From assembly GCF_039528175.1 (NCBI RefSeq), contig NZ_BAAALH010000001.1, positions 186,001 to 250,000 on the forward strand: a stretch of DNA of 64,000 bases. The letters are read 5' to 3'. The position numbers and the translations under genes were made by a program. The DNA comes from Citricoccus alkalitolerans. Its GTDB lineage: Bacteria > Actinomycetota > Actinomycetes > Actinomycetales > Micrococcaceae. The notes under the pieces are model-generated. The model ran no database searches and was not told the DNA's origin. It worked only from the letters and a program-made list of their open reading frames with translations. Positions 31,486 to 40,123 of this stretch are shown here, piece after piece. Each line of letters begins with the position of its first letter. The stretch's first letter is position 1.

Positions 31486-32367
31486 TCAGGACGTGGATCC
31501 AGCCTGGCCTGCGCTCGGGGCCACCGTCCCGCCACCGTCCACGGGGAGGACCTGGCCGGTGATCCACCGGGCGGCGGGAGTGCACAGGAAGTGCGCGGCG
31601 GAGGCGATATCCCAGACGTTGCCTTCGGTGCGCAGGGCCACGCTGCCGGCCCTCAGCTCGCGGCGCTCCTGGGTCATGCCGCGGGCGGCGAAGGCACCCC
31701 AGATCATGCCGACCCGGATGCAGTTCACGCGGATGCCTCTCGGGGCCAGGGTGGCGGCCGCGCCGACGCAGAGCTTCTCAAGGGCCGTCTTGGCCAGCGT
31801 GTAGGGCAATCCGGGGCCGCGGCCCTCCACCGCTCCTGAGGACACGTGGACTATGGCCCCGCCGGATGCCATGTGGGGCTGCACGGCGCGCATCAGCAGC
31901 AGCGCGGTGCCCAGGTTGACGTCGAAGGCCCGCTGGTAGTCCTCCAGGGAGGTCTCGAAGATGCCGGTGATGCCGCCGCCGCCCACGGAGTTGCCCACCA
32001 CGTCGATGGATCCGTACTCGGCCAGCACCTGGTCCACGGTGGTCAGGACATCGGGCTCATCAGTGAGGTCCACGGCGAAGCGGCTGGCCTGACCCCCGGC
32101 CTCCCGGATGGCGTCCACTGTCCGTTGTGCCGCTTCCTGGTCCCGGTCCAGCACCGCGATGCGTGCGCCGGCCCGGGAGAAGAGCCAGGCCATGGCGAAA
32201 CCCACGCCCCCCTCAGGCCCGCTCAGGCCACCACCGGCGACGACGGCGGTCTTGCCGGCGAGCCAGGGGATCTGCTCCGTTTGCGCGATCTCGTCTTGGA
32301 CGGCGGCGGACCAGGGTGTGGTTTGAGTGCCGGTGCCGGCGCTAGTGCTGGGTGCGGTGGTGGACAC
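31486..32367 (-). CDS. short-chain dehydrogenase/reductase (SDR)
   Basis: 293 residues from the GTG at 32367, which has AGGAG nine bases upstream; the frame is open further upstream but the extra 90 residues are low-complexity. Rossmann fold with a variant glycine motif (VVAGGGLSGPEGGVGFAMAW), the active-site HVSSGAVEG serine and YTLAK Tyr/Lys pair, and VLPVDGGG near the end. It appears intact, flanked on both sides by pseudogenes, so it is a survivor of a catabolic cluster. Substrate unknown. About 220 bases between it and the iclR remnant hold nothing recognisable. Confidence 0.85.
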   Translation of the reverse strand: MSTTAPSTSAGTGTQTTPWSAAVQDEIAQTEQIPWLAGKTAVVAGGGLSGPEGGVGFAMAWLFSRAGARIAVLDRDQEAAQRTVDAIREAGGQASRFAVDLTDEPDVLTTVDQVLAEYGSIDVVGNSVGGGGITGIFETSLEDYQRAFDVNLGTALLLMRAVQPHMASGGAIVHVSSGAVEGRGPGLPYTLAKTALEKLCVGAAATLAPRGIRVNCIRVGMIWGAFAARGMTQERRELRAGSVALRTEGNVWDIASAAHFLCTPAARWITGQVLPVDGGGTVAPSAGQAGSTS

Positions 32368-32470
32368 GGTGGGTGCTCCTGGGTTCGGGACGAGTGGGTG
32401 TGCGCGGGGCGCGAGCGAGATGAGTGGGATGAATAGGGCGAAGGAGACGGCTTGGGTCGGTGTGGGCCGT

Positions 32471-33530
32471 TCAGTGCACCGAGAAGGACCGTCCCGACCA
32501 GGTGCTGAACACCCGGACCACCATGGAGATCGCCGCGTTGGAGGATCCGGCCACCACGATTGGCAGTGCGGCCGTGGTGGCGTCGGTGACGGCCGGATGG
32601 AAGTGGTCCGGGGCGAAGGGGCCGAAGGAGCTGTCACTCAGGCCCTTGCCCGCGGCCGCCAGATCGGCCTCGGTATGGCCGGCCTGCTCGAGCAGCCTCT
32701 GGCGGACGTCCTGCTTCGACAGGCCCTCGTCGTGGAGGGCCCGGGCGTGCGCCGGGTTCAGGACGAGGACGGCCGAACTGCTGCGGAAGATCCAGGGCCC
32801 CATCCGTTGCAGGGTGTCCGCGAGGTCTCGTAAGAGCTCCCCGGCACTGCGGAACGACCGGTTGTCGATGAGCTCGCTGGTCCGGGCCTGGACCACGCTG
32901 ACGGCATCCCGTCCGGCCGGCACTCCGGTCTCGGCGCTGTGCGGTGCCCAGGGACTGGACTCTTCATCCTCACCCACGCAGTGGAACCACCGGCCCGGGA
33001 CACCCTGGGTCGCCTGTTCCAGTTGCTGCGGAATCACGCCGAAGCCGTTGCGCACAGTCAGGCCCAGGGCGCGCGGGATGGTCATGTTCGCCCCAAACCC
33101 CGGACCGAACACCCCGGCGTTCGAGTTGACCCCCAGATGGTGCGGATCGGACCGTAGTCGATCACCAGGGGGGCCAGCCCGCTGGTGGAGTGCCAGCCAC
33201 CACCCCGGGCGGCCCGTTCATGGGACAGGGCCTCCCAGGCGGTCAGCACGACAGGCAGGTACTCCGGACGGCACCCGGCCATGGCGGCGTGCAGGGCGAT
33301 GTCCCGGACGGTGGCGTGGTGGTCCAGGTGGGGCAGGCCGGCCAGGATCTCGTCCGGGTCCCGGTCGGTGTGGAGCAGGAACTCCTCGACCACGTCCTGC
33401 GTGGCCGGCAGCACGGGCGGGCCGTCCGACCACCCGCGGTCGAACAGGTACTCGGCCATGGCTCGGGAGGCGGTGGGATCCAGCCGAGGCTCCGGGGCTG
33501 TGGTGCCCGCCGGGGCCGTGTGGCCCTCCC
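32471..33530 (-). pseudogene. frameshifted gene, conserved-looking protein of unknown function
   Basis: Reads RAMAEYLFDRGWSDGPPVLP through GLAPLVIDYGPIRTIWG in one frame, then continues as VNSNAGVFGPGFGANMTIPR to a stop at 32471 in another. Restoring one base in the five-base homopolymer at 33130-33134 joins the two into a single protein of roughly 350 residues. This can be a true mutation or a homopolymer sequencing error. The 5' end is missing: the sequence merges with the UGSC-like remnant near 33535. I do not recognise a characterised family; genes of this sort occur beside UGSC-like genes in actinobacterial catabolic clusters (recollection). Confidence 0.6.
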
Positions 33531-33807
33531 ACGTGACGTGACCTCGAAGGCCTCCGTGCACAGGACCGCCACGGGTATTCCCCGCTCCACCAACGCGATG
33601 CCGTCTGCCACTGCGGCGGCGCTGCATGCGTTTCGTATTCTCCAGCAGGCCCATGCGTACGCCGCGGAGCGAATCCACCTGAGGCACAGCGATCGGCTGC
33701 ACGGCCGTGGTCGGCCCGCCGGACCGGCCTCTCCTCCTGATGCTGCTGATGGTGGGGTCAAAGATCCCGGCCGTCATGGCTTCCTCCATCCTCGCGGCAG
33801 TTGCCAC
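33531..33807 (-). pseudogene. remnant of a UGSC-family gene with internal deletion
   Basis: The N-terminal part reads IFDPTISSIRRRG and VPQVDSLRGVRMGLLENTKR, which resembles the start of UGSC-family (seleno)proteins. In a different frame it resumes as ACSAAAVADGIALVERGIPV and CTEAFEV, which resembles their C-terminal part. The middle, including the redox UGSC/CGSC motif, is missing, and the end is cut off at about 33535. Family assignment is from memory of the pattern and is moderately sure; that the gene is broken is certain. Confidence 0.5.
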
Positions 33808-33959
33808 AGTCTCGTCTGGCCACTATGACCGGGGCGGAGGCTCCCGGTGCGGTGGATTCCAAGCGATGGAAGACCTGCGTGTGCCACCGTCGTCTGCACA
33901 GGTCCGGACACTGTGGAAGAATATGTTGCTGGTCCTCGCGATGGGTCATCGTCGGCCGG

Positions 33960-34031
33960 TCCGCCCTGGTGTAACGGCAGCACGCCAGCCTTTGGAGCTG
34001 TGCAGTATAGGTTCGAATCCTATGGGCGGAA
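33960..34031 (+). tRNA. tRNA-Gln (anticodon UUG)
   Basis: 72 bases. Acceptor stem TCCGCCC pairs with GGGCGGA, discriminator A at 34031, and CCA is encoded at 34032-34034. The anticodon loop CTTTGGA gives TTG, reading CAA/CAG. The T arm TATAGGTTCGAATCCTATG is canonical. A TATGTT -10-like element is at 33922-33927. About 200 bases after it hold no recognisable gene before the regulator. No integrase gene is nearby, so there is no sign it serves as an attachment site. Confidence 0.93.
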
Positions 34032-34238
34032 CCACGCGTGCCCGTGCCTCCCACGGTGCGGACGCTTGCCGCTCGGCCAGGACGAGCCATGGAGAAAAGC
34101 CAGGAAGAAAAGCACGGAGAATTGGCTCCGGCATTGTTCCGGCCCGATGTCAAGGGTTAAATCCGAGGGTTGAATTCACCGCGGGAGACCGCATTGCAGT
34201 GGGCGAGCCTTCCCCTCCATGCCGGGGCTCCATAGGAT

Positions 34239-37079
34239 GTGGTGGCTAGAGGCATCCCCGCCCCTGGACCGCCGTTCACCCTGCGGTTCGTCCGGATCCC
34301 CCTCCGGATGGACAGTACTGAAATGGAAGCTCACAACATGCAACCGTCTCCCTCCCCGTCCCCATCCATCGCGCCCGAACGACTCACGACCGGGCCGCAT
34401 GCAGACCAGCAAGACGAGAGAGACCAGCACGACCCGCCCCGACGTACTGGCCCGGCACCGGAGACCCACCCCAGGGGACTGTCGGCACAGTCGGCGTCCG
34501 GTGCCGTGGCCATCCCCGATGTGGCGCCGCTCGACCTCTCCTGGCTGGACTCGGGGGCAGACGGCCGCTGGATGGAGTCCCCGGACGAAGCGACCCGGGC
34601 CCTCGGCAGGATCCTGGCCGGCCACGGTGCTGGCGGGGCCATTGTGACCGGCGAACTCGGTGATCGCCGCGAGACCATTGAATCGGCCCTCTCAGGGGTC
34701 AGTGCGAACCGGGCGGTCTTCCGGCTCCACGGCAGCCCCTTCGCGGCGGCCACCCCGTACGGAGCCCTGGCCATCTTGCTGTCGGGATTGAACGAGGCGC
34801 CGCCGGCGCAGATCCACGGCATGGTCTGGGCCCTGGCCGACTACCTGCGCTCGCCCGGAGAGCAGCCGGCCATCGTGATCGTGTCCCAGGCGGACCAGAT
34901 CGATCCGGACACCATTACCGTCCTGGCCCAGCTGTCCCAGCTCAACCGCATCACCCTAGTGGTGCACTGCGACCGGCCGACGGAGGTCCCCGTCGATCTG
35001 GCGGCCCTCCGCCGCTTGGGGACCCTGGCTGGGATCATGGTCTGGCCGCTGACCCCCACGGCGAGCCACGGCCTGATCGAAGAGGTGCTCGGGGGAACCG
35101 TGTCTCGCTTTGCTTCGACCGTGCTGTGGCAGCACAGCACGGGATCCGTCCACCGGTTGCGGCAGCTGACCCGGGACTGCGTGGTGTCCGGGAAGTTGCG
35201 GCGCATCGATTCCAGCTGGGTCCTCACCCCGGGGCCACTGCCCCGCTCCACCTCGGGAGGGGCTTCGACTGCAGTGCTGCGTGACCTTCCGGTGCGCCAG
35301 CGAGCACTGCTGGAGATGTTGGCGATCTGCGGGCCCATGCGCGTCGGTGACCTCATCCACACGGGCTTCGCCGCCGAACTGGACGAGCTCGATGACAAGC
35401 GGGTGCTCGAGATCAGGAACGGCCACAGCGGCCGGCTGGCCCTGGTCACCTCCGTGCAGGCGGCCGAGATCTTGGCCGCCATCGAACCCGACCGCCACCG
35501 TGAGCTGGCCAGCACCCTTGAGTCACTCGACCCCGGGTACCTCAGCGTGCTCCGGGCGGCCCAGGATCTGGTGGCCATCGGTGATGCCGAAGGGGCCATC
35601 TCCCTGTTCACCGACGTCGATCGGGCCTCGGGCAGCCGCCCGCGGGCCTCCTTGGCCACTGGCCGGGTCCACCTGGCCTGGGCCGAGTCCCGGGCCCGGG
35701 CCGTGGTGGGAGACCTGGACGGTGCCGAGGCAGCGATCCGGCGTTCGCCGGAACAGTCCTCTGCCCTGCTCAGCGTGCAGGCCGCGGCCCTGGCCGTGGC
35801 CCGCGGAGACCTCCGCGAGGCCTTGGCCCGCCTGGAGGTGGTCCCCGCTGAACACCGTCCTGAACTGCTCGACGCCGGCGGGGTGTTCTTCACGAGTGAG
35901 GCCATCCATTTCCGCGCCAAGTCCATCCGCGCCGAGGCGCTGGCCCTGGCGGACGATCAGGCCGGCGCCCTAGACCTTCTGGTCTCGCTCGACCGGGAAC
36001 TCACCGGATTCCGGACGCTGGGGATCATCAACGACGTGCTTAGTCCCTACGAGCGGGCCGTGATGGCCGAGTCCATGCTGACCGTCCTGCTGACCTGCGG
36101 GCAGACCCAGCCGTGCCGGGACCTGGCCGAGGCGATCCTGGCCGGGAGGCATGGAAACCCCCATGCGGTGTTGTATGCCGATCTCGTCATCGCCGCCCTG
36201 GACGCCACGACGGGGTACCGGGACCGTGCCGAGCAACGGGCCTCACGGGTGGCGGCCCAACTCGAGGTGGCAGGCCAACCACAGGACCTACAGCTGGCGC
36301 TCGCCATCCAAGCCTTCTGTGCCACCGATCGAAACGATCCGTCCGGAGCGGACCCCTCGCGGCTGCTGGACGCACGCGCGGAGGGACATCCGCGCGCGGC
36401 GGCGGCACTGTCCCTGGGGCGGCTGGGCTGGCTGGCCGAACTGTTCCTGGCCTGGTCCACGGGTGAGATGCACTCCACCCGGGCACGGACGGCGAGGATC
36501 CTGGCACTTGCGGACCGGGCTGCCGCCGACGGGCTCTACGCCGTGGAGTTCTTCGCGGTGGCCAGCGCCTTCCAGTTCGGCGAGATGTGGCTGGCACCGC
36601 GGCTGGCCGAGGCGGCGGCCGGCACCCAGACGCTCACCTCCGCACCGGTTCTGCTGATGGCCCGCTCGGTGCTCGAGGACGATCAGGAGCTGCTGTACCG
36701 GTCCCTGGAGCAGCTCGCGGCGGGGGGGTATGCGGCGCACTTCGAGCGCATTGGCTCACCCCTGCTGAAGGACTTGCCGCAGGCCCAGCTGCGGCGGATG
36801 GCCGAGACCGCGGCCGCCGCAGCGCGCAAGAGCGGTGCGGAGGTCGAGGACCTGGAGGGCGAGCCGGACTGGATGGCCGAGTTGACCCGCCGGGAGAAGG
36901 AGATTTCCCGGCTCGTGGTGGCGGGCAAGAGCAATGCCATGATCGCCCGGATCAGCGGGATCTCCATCCGGACGGTGGAGGGACACCTCTATCAGATCTA
37001 CGCCAAGCTGCAGCTGAAGGGCCGTACCGAGCTGACCCGACTGGCTGCGGCGCATGCCCCGCAAGGGACCGCGTCATGA
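34239..37079 (+). CDS. large LuxR-type regulator (LAL-like) with degenerate P-loop
   Basis: Up to 946 residues. The architecture is an N-terminal STAND-like ATPase region, a long helical repeat middle and a C-terminal LuxR winged HTH (LTRREKEISRLVVAGKSNAM, then IRTVEGHLYQIYAKLQLKGR). The ATPase is degraded: where GxxGxGKS is expected the protein has TGELGDRRETIE, and the Walker B region is IVIVSQADQIDP. It probably cannot hydrolyse ATP in the usual way. The start is uncertain: GTG 34239 is the longest; ATGs at 34311, 34323 and 34338 are alternatives. The stop overlaps the next regulator's ATG. Likely partner and controller of the downstream polysaccharide operon (inference). Confidence 0.85.
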   Translation: MVARGIPAPGPPFTLRFVRIPLRMDSTEMEAHNMQPSPSPSPSIAPERLTTGPHADQQDERDQHDPPRRTGPAPETHPRGLSAQSASGAVAIPDVAPLDLSWLDSGADGRWMESPDEATRALGRILAGHGAGGAIVTGELGDRRETIESALSGVSANRAVFRLHGSPFAAATPYGALAILLSGLNEAPPAQIHGMVWALADYLRSPGEQPAIVIVSQADQIDPDTITVLAQLSQLNRITLVVHCDRPTEVPVDLAALRRLGTLAGIMVWPLTPTASHGLIEEVLGGTVSRFASTVLWQHSTGSVHRLRQLTRDCVVSGKLRRIDSSWVLTPGPLPRSTSGGASTAVLRDLPVRQRALLEMLAICGPMRVGDLIHTGFAAELDELDDKRVLEIRNGHSGRLALVTSVQAAEILAAIEPDRHRELASTLESLDPGYLSVLRAAQDLVAIGDAEGAISLFTDVDRASGSRPRASLATGRVHLAWAESRARAVVGDLDGAEAAIRRSPEQSSALLSVQAAALAVARGDLREALARLEVVPAEHRPELLDAGGVFFTSEAIHFRAKSIRAEALALADDQAGALDLLVSLDRELTGFRTLGIINDVLSPYERAVMAESMLTVLLTCGQTQPCRDLAEAILAGRHGNPHAVLYADLVIAALDATTGYRDRAEQRASRVAAQLEVAGQPQDLQLALAIQAFCATDRNDPSGADPSRLLDARAEGHPRAAAALSLGRLGWLAELFLAWSTGEMHSTRARTARILALADRAAADGLYAVEFFAVASAFQFGEMWLAPRLAEAAAGTQTLTSAPVLLMARSVLEDDQELLYRSLEQLAAGGYAAHFERIGSPLLKDLPQAQLRRMAETAAAAARKSGAEVEDLEGEPDWMAELTRREKEISRLVVAGKSNAMIARISGISIRTVEGHLYQIYAKLQLKGRTELTRLAAAHAPQGTAS

Positions 37080-39733
37080 CCGCACCCGCCACCGGCCGCG
37101 TTCCGCCGCGGACCTTGCCGCGCAGGACTCCGGAAGTCGACATCCTGGTGGACGTCCTGCAGGGAGAGCGCTTCGCCGGTGCCGTGATCTTGGGCGGTCC
37201 CGGCATGGGCAAGTCCTCGCTCGTCCAGACAGCCCTGGAGATCAGCGGGCGCACGGCTGACGTGCAGACCGTCCAGTGCAGCCCCACACTCCGCGAGGTG
37301 CCGTACGGGGCCCTGACGCCCCTGTTGGCCACACTGCCCAACCTGACCACCCCCGTGGCGGTGCTGCGTGCCCTGCAGCAGTTTGGGCCCAACCCCGTCA
37401 TCGTGGTGGTGGACGTCCAGCACCTTGACGCGGCCAGCGCCTTCGTGCTGGCCCAGCTCGTGCAGAACCGGGCCGCCACGTTGCTGACGATCGGAACCGG
37501 ATCACTCGGGCGGGAGTCCGGCATCGCGGCCCTGGCAGACACCGGTGTGCTGAGTACCATCCGTTTGGAGCCCGCAGACCTGCAGCAGGTCCGGCGGCAG
37601 TGCACCGGGGTCCTGGGCGGGCCGCTGACCGAGGCTGCCGTGCGGACCATTCGGGGGATGACCGGGGGCAATCCCCGGCTCATCAACGCCTACCTGGCGT
37701 CCGCGCATGACCAGGGGATCCTCGTGCGGTCTCCGAAGGGTGCGGCTCTGCCCGGACGGCCGGCGCCGTGGATGCTGTTGCGGGCCGCGCCGGATCCGGA
37801 TGGGCGGCTCATCGACACGGTGGAGGCCATGCATGATTCCCTGTTGCCGGGCGAACGCGAGACACTCGACCTCGTGGCCCTGGCCGGGTGGGCTCCGCGG
37901 TCCCTTCTGAGGGCTGTGGCGGGCGAGCACGTCCATGACCTGCTCAACGCCGGCTTCCTGCGGGCGGGGGAGTCCACGGACACGGTCGGCCTGGCGGCGG
38001 CCATCCACGCCGAGGTGCTGCGGGCCCGCATCCCACCGGGGTGGAGTTTCGAGCTGTACAAGAGGTGGCACGCCGCGGGCGGCGATGCTTCGGAACACCG
38101 GACCGCCCGCAGCGTTCTCTGGGCGCTGGAATGCGGACAGCCTGTGCCGCTCAGCGAGATCATGGACGCCGGCTACCGCGCCCTGCAGGTCAAGGATTGG
38201 CCCACGGCCCGCGCCATGTTCCCCCTCCTGTCCGAGTCACAGGATCCACGGGCGGCCCTGCTCGTGTCCGAACTCATGCTCGTGGGTGGACGGACCTGGG
38301 CGGCCAGCACGGAGCTGGAGGAACTGACGGTCCGCACCACGGATCCGAACCTTAGGTTGGAGGCGCTCAGCCTGCTGGCCCTGAACCGGGTGCGGACCGG
38401 GGAGGCCCCCAACCCCTGGGCTGCTCTGCCCGCCTTGATGGCCGAGCTCCGGGAGCGGTTGCCCCAGCACACGGTCACGCCGGCGTCCCTGGCCACGATG
38501 GTGGACATGCTGGTCAACGACGCCGTCCACCTACACCGGCCCGAACTGCTGGAGCAGGCCCAGCTCCTGGTGGATGATCCGGAGACCCCGGACTTCACCC
38601 GGGCCATCATGCTGCTCATGCAGGCGGACGCCCTGGCCATGGCCGGACAAGCGGACGTGGCCATTTCGGCCGCGGAGCGGGCCTACGAACTCGCGTCCAC
38701 CGTCCCGGGCTTCTCGGCCCGGTTCGGACTGGATGCCCTGGTGTACCTGGTGCTCGCCTACATCACGGCGGGGTACACGGACCGGGCCATGGCGGTCCTG
38801 TCGGACCAGTTGAGCCTGGAGCCACGCCAGTGGCATCAGCGGTCCGGCACCGTCCTCGTCCTGCAGCACCTGGCCGAGACGGCCGACGGGACGCCGCTGC
38901 AGGGCTCGACATGGCTGGAGGACGCCGTCGTGGAGCTGCGGAACCACGATCCCGCCCAGATGCTCCCGTTCGCCGAGGCCTTGCTGGCACCGCAACGGGC
39001 CGCCGTCACCGTGGGGTTGCCCAGCCCCACTGCCGAGGAGCGTGCGGTGAGGATTCCCTGCGGCCCGGAGAGCCGCTGGCTGTGGTCCCTGGCCCTGTTC
39101 AGCATCGCTGAGGACCGCAATCCGGATGCCGCGGAGTTGGGCCCACCCCTGTGGCGCCGGATTCTCGAGGACCCGCGGCTGGAGCAGGACCCCATCATCC
39201 GGCGAGAGATCCTGCTCAGTCTCATCCTGATGCGGGATCCCCTGGACCTGGACGAGGCCGTCGTCGAAGAGCTGCACGGCACCGCCACGGCCACGCAGGG
39301 ACCACGCTCAGCAGGAATCGCGCGGGCACTGGACCCGTCCCTGGCGGGGGACCCAAGGGGACTGGCCGAGGCGGCCGAGGAGGCGGCCGCCTCTGGCGCA
39401 GTCCTGCCCGCGGCGTTGTGTTGGTCCCGGCTGATCCTGCTGCACCACCGCGCCGGCGACCTGCGCCGCCGTGGTGAGGCGCTCCGGCGGCTCAAACATC
39501 TGCAGGGCCGCGCCGGCGTCGCGTTCCCGCCGTACATCGCCGGAGCCCTGGCCTTGGGTGAGCTGACCGCGCGGGAGCAGGAGATCGTGGACCTGGCGGC
39601 GCAGGGGCTGAGCAACGCCGCCGTGGCGGAGAGGCTCTTCGTCTCCCAGCGGACCGTGGAAGGACACCTGTATCGGGTGTTCACGAAGCTGGGGATCACC
39701 GATCGGTCGGAACTGCGCGAACTCCAGTTCTGA
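37076..39733 (+). CDS. large LuxR-type regulator (LAL family), intact P-loop
   Basis: 885 residues from the ATG at 37076 (ATGA overlap with the preceding gene). Walker A is intact (VILGGPGMGKSSLVQTAL, about residues 38-55) and a Walker B-like strand is VIVVVDVQHLDA. The middle is helical and TPR-like; the C-terminus is a LuxR HTH (LTAREQEIVDLAAQGLSNAA, then QRTVEGHLYRVFTKLGI). It is a paralogue of the preceding protein. Coupled expression of an ATPase-competent and an ATPase-defective pair suggests a heteromeric regulator. A strong terminator closes the transcript before the polysaccharide genes. Confidence 0.88.
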   Translation: MTAPATGRVPPRTLPRRTPEVDILVDVLQGERFAGAVILGGPGMGKSSLVQTALEISGRTADVQTVQCSPTLREVPYGALTPLLATLPNLTTPVAVLRALQQFGPNPVIVVVDVQHLDAASAFVLAQLVQNRAATLLTIGTGSLGRESGIAALADTGVLSTIRLEPADLQQVRRQCTGVLGGPLTEAAVRTIRGMTGGNPRLINAYLASAHDQGILVRSPKGAALPGRPAPWMLLRAAPDPDGRLIDTVEAMHDSLLPGERETLDLVALAGWAPRSLLRAVAGEHVHDLLNAGFLRAGESTDTVGLAAAIHAEVLRARIPPGWSFELYKRWHAAGGDASEHRTARSVLWALECGQPVPLSEIMDAGYRALQVKDWPTARAMFPLLSESQDPRAALLVSELMLVGGRTWAASTELEELTVRTTDPNLRLEALSLLALNRVRTGEAPNPWAALPALMAELRERLPQHTVTPASLATMVDMLVNDAVHLHRPELLEQAQLLVDDPETPDFTRAIMLLMQADALAMAGQADVAISAAERAYELASTVPGFSARFGLDALVYLVLAYITAGYTDRAMAVLSDQLSLEPRQWHQRSGTVLVLQHLAETADGTPLQGSTWLEDAVVELRNHDPAQMLPFAEALLAPQRAAVTVGLPSPTAEERAVRIPCGPESRWLWSLALFSIAEDRNPDAAELGPPLWRRILEDPRLEQDPIIRREILLSLILMRDPLDLDEAVVEELHGTATATQGPRSAGIARALDPSLAGDPRGLAEAAEEAAASGAVLPAALCWSRLILLHHRAGDLRRRGEALRRLKHLQGRAGVAFPPYIAGALALGELTAREQEIVDLAAQGLSNAAVAERLFVSQRTVEGHLYRVFTKLGITDRSELRELQF

Positions 39734-39768
39734 AGCACAGCATGGGCGCGCCCGGATTCCGGACCTCC

Positions 39769-39792
39769 TGAGGCACCCGTTGAGGCACCCGT
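39769..39792 (+). repeat. 12-bp direct repeat at terminator foot
   Basis: TGAGGCACCCGT occurs twice in tandem (39769-39780 and 39781-39792). The second copy is the 5' arm of the terminator stem, so the first could compete for the 3' arm or is a duplication scar. Confidence 0.8.
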
Positions 39793-39818
39793 CCCCCATC
39801 TGGGGGGACGGGTGCCTC
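39782..39818 (+). terminator. strong terminator hairpin after the regulator pair
   Basis: GAGGCACCCGTCCCCC pairs perfectly with GGGGGACGGGTGCCTC (16 bp) around the 5-base loop ATCTG, then CTCTCGTT. It separates regulator transcription from the polysaccharide operon. Confidence 0.85.
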
Positions 39819-40123
39819 TCTCGTTGACGGACACACCAGTGTGGCCGGCGTCATTCCACGTGGCTGCCGGGTGTCCGTAGGGAGCGGGCAAGTGCCCTGC
39901 ACTCGGTCCACGGAGGCAAGTCGAGTAGACGGATACGGGTGTGTGACGGGGGTCCCCAAACCTACGCTCAAGGTGTCCGAACGGCAGGCCATCCCCGGCC
40001 TTGCTGAACGGTCGTCTACCGTCCTTCGCCACGCTCATGGGTGGCTCCCGCACCAACCTCCGGTGGGAGATCCAATGCTGTATCCGTTCTCGCCGCGCGC
40101 CGGCATGGGCTCGGGACGTGATC
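39819..40123 (+). other. non-coding region upstream of the polysaccharide operon
   Basis: About 305 bases between the terminator and the first operon gene. The frame of that gene is open back to 40001, but the extra 41 residues look non-coding. The operon promoter and any regulator operator should lie here; I cannot pick out a convincing -35/-10 pair or LuxR-type dyad by eye. Confidence 0.5.

Noticed and set aside
30008..31804. Long plus-strand open frame across the iclR/binding-protein remnant
   Set aside because: Low-complexity Arg/Pro composition; the minus strand carries the recognisable homology.
33960..34031. tRNA-Gln as an attachment site for an integrated element
   Set aside because: No integrase, no second partial tRNA copy and no phage genes were found on either side.
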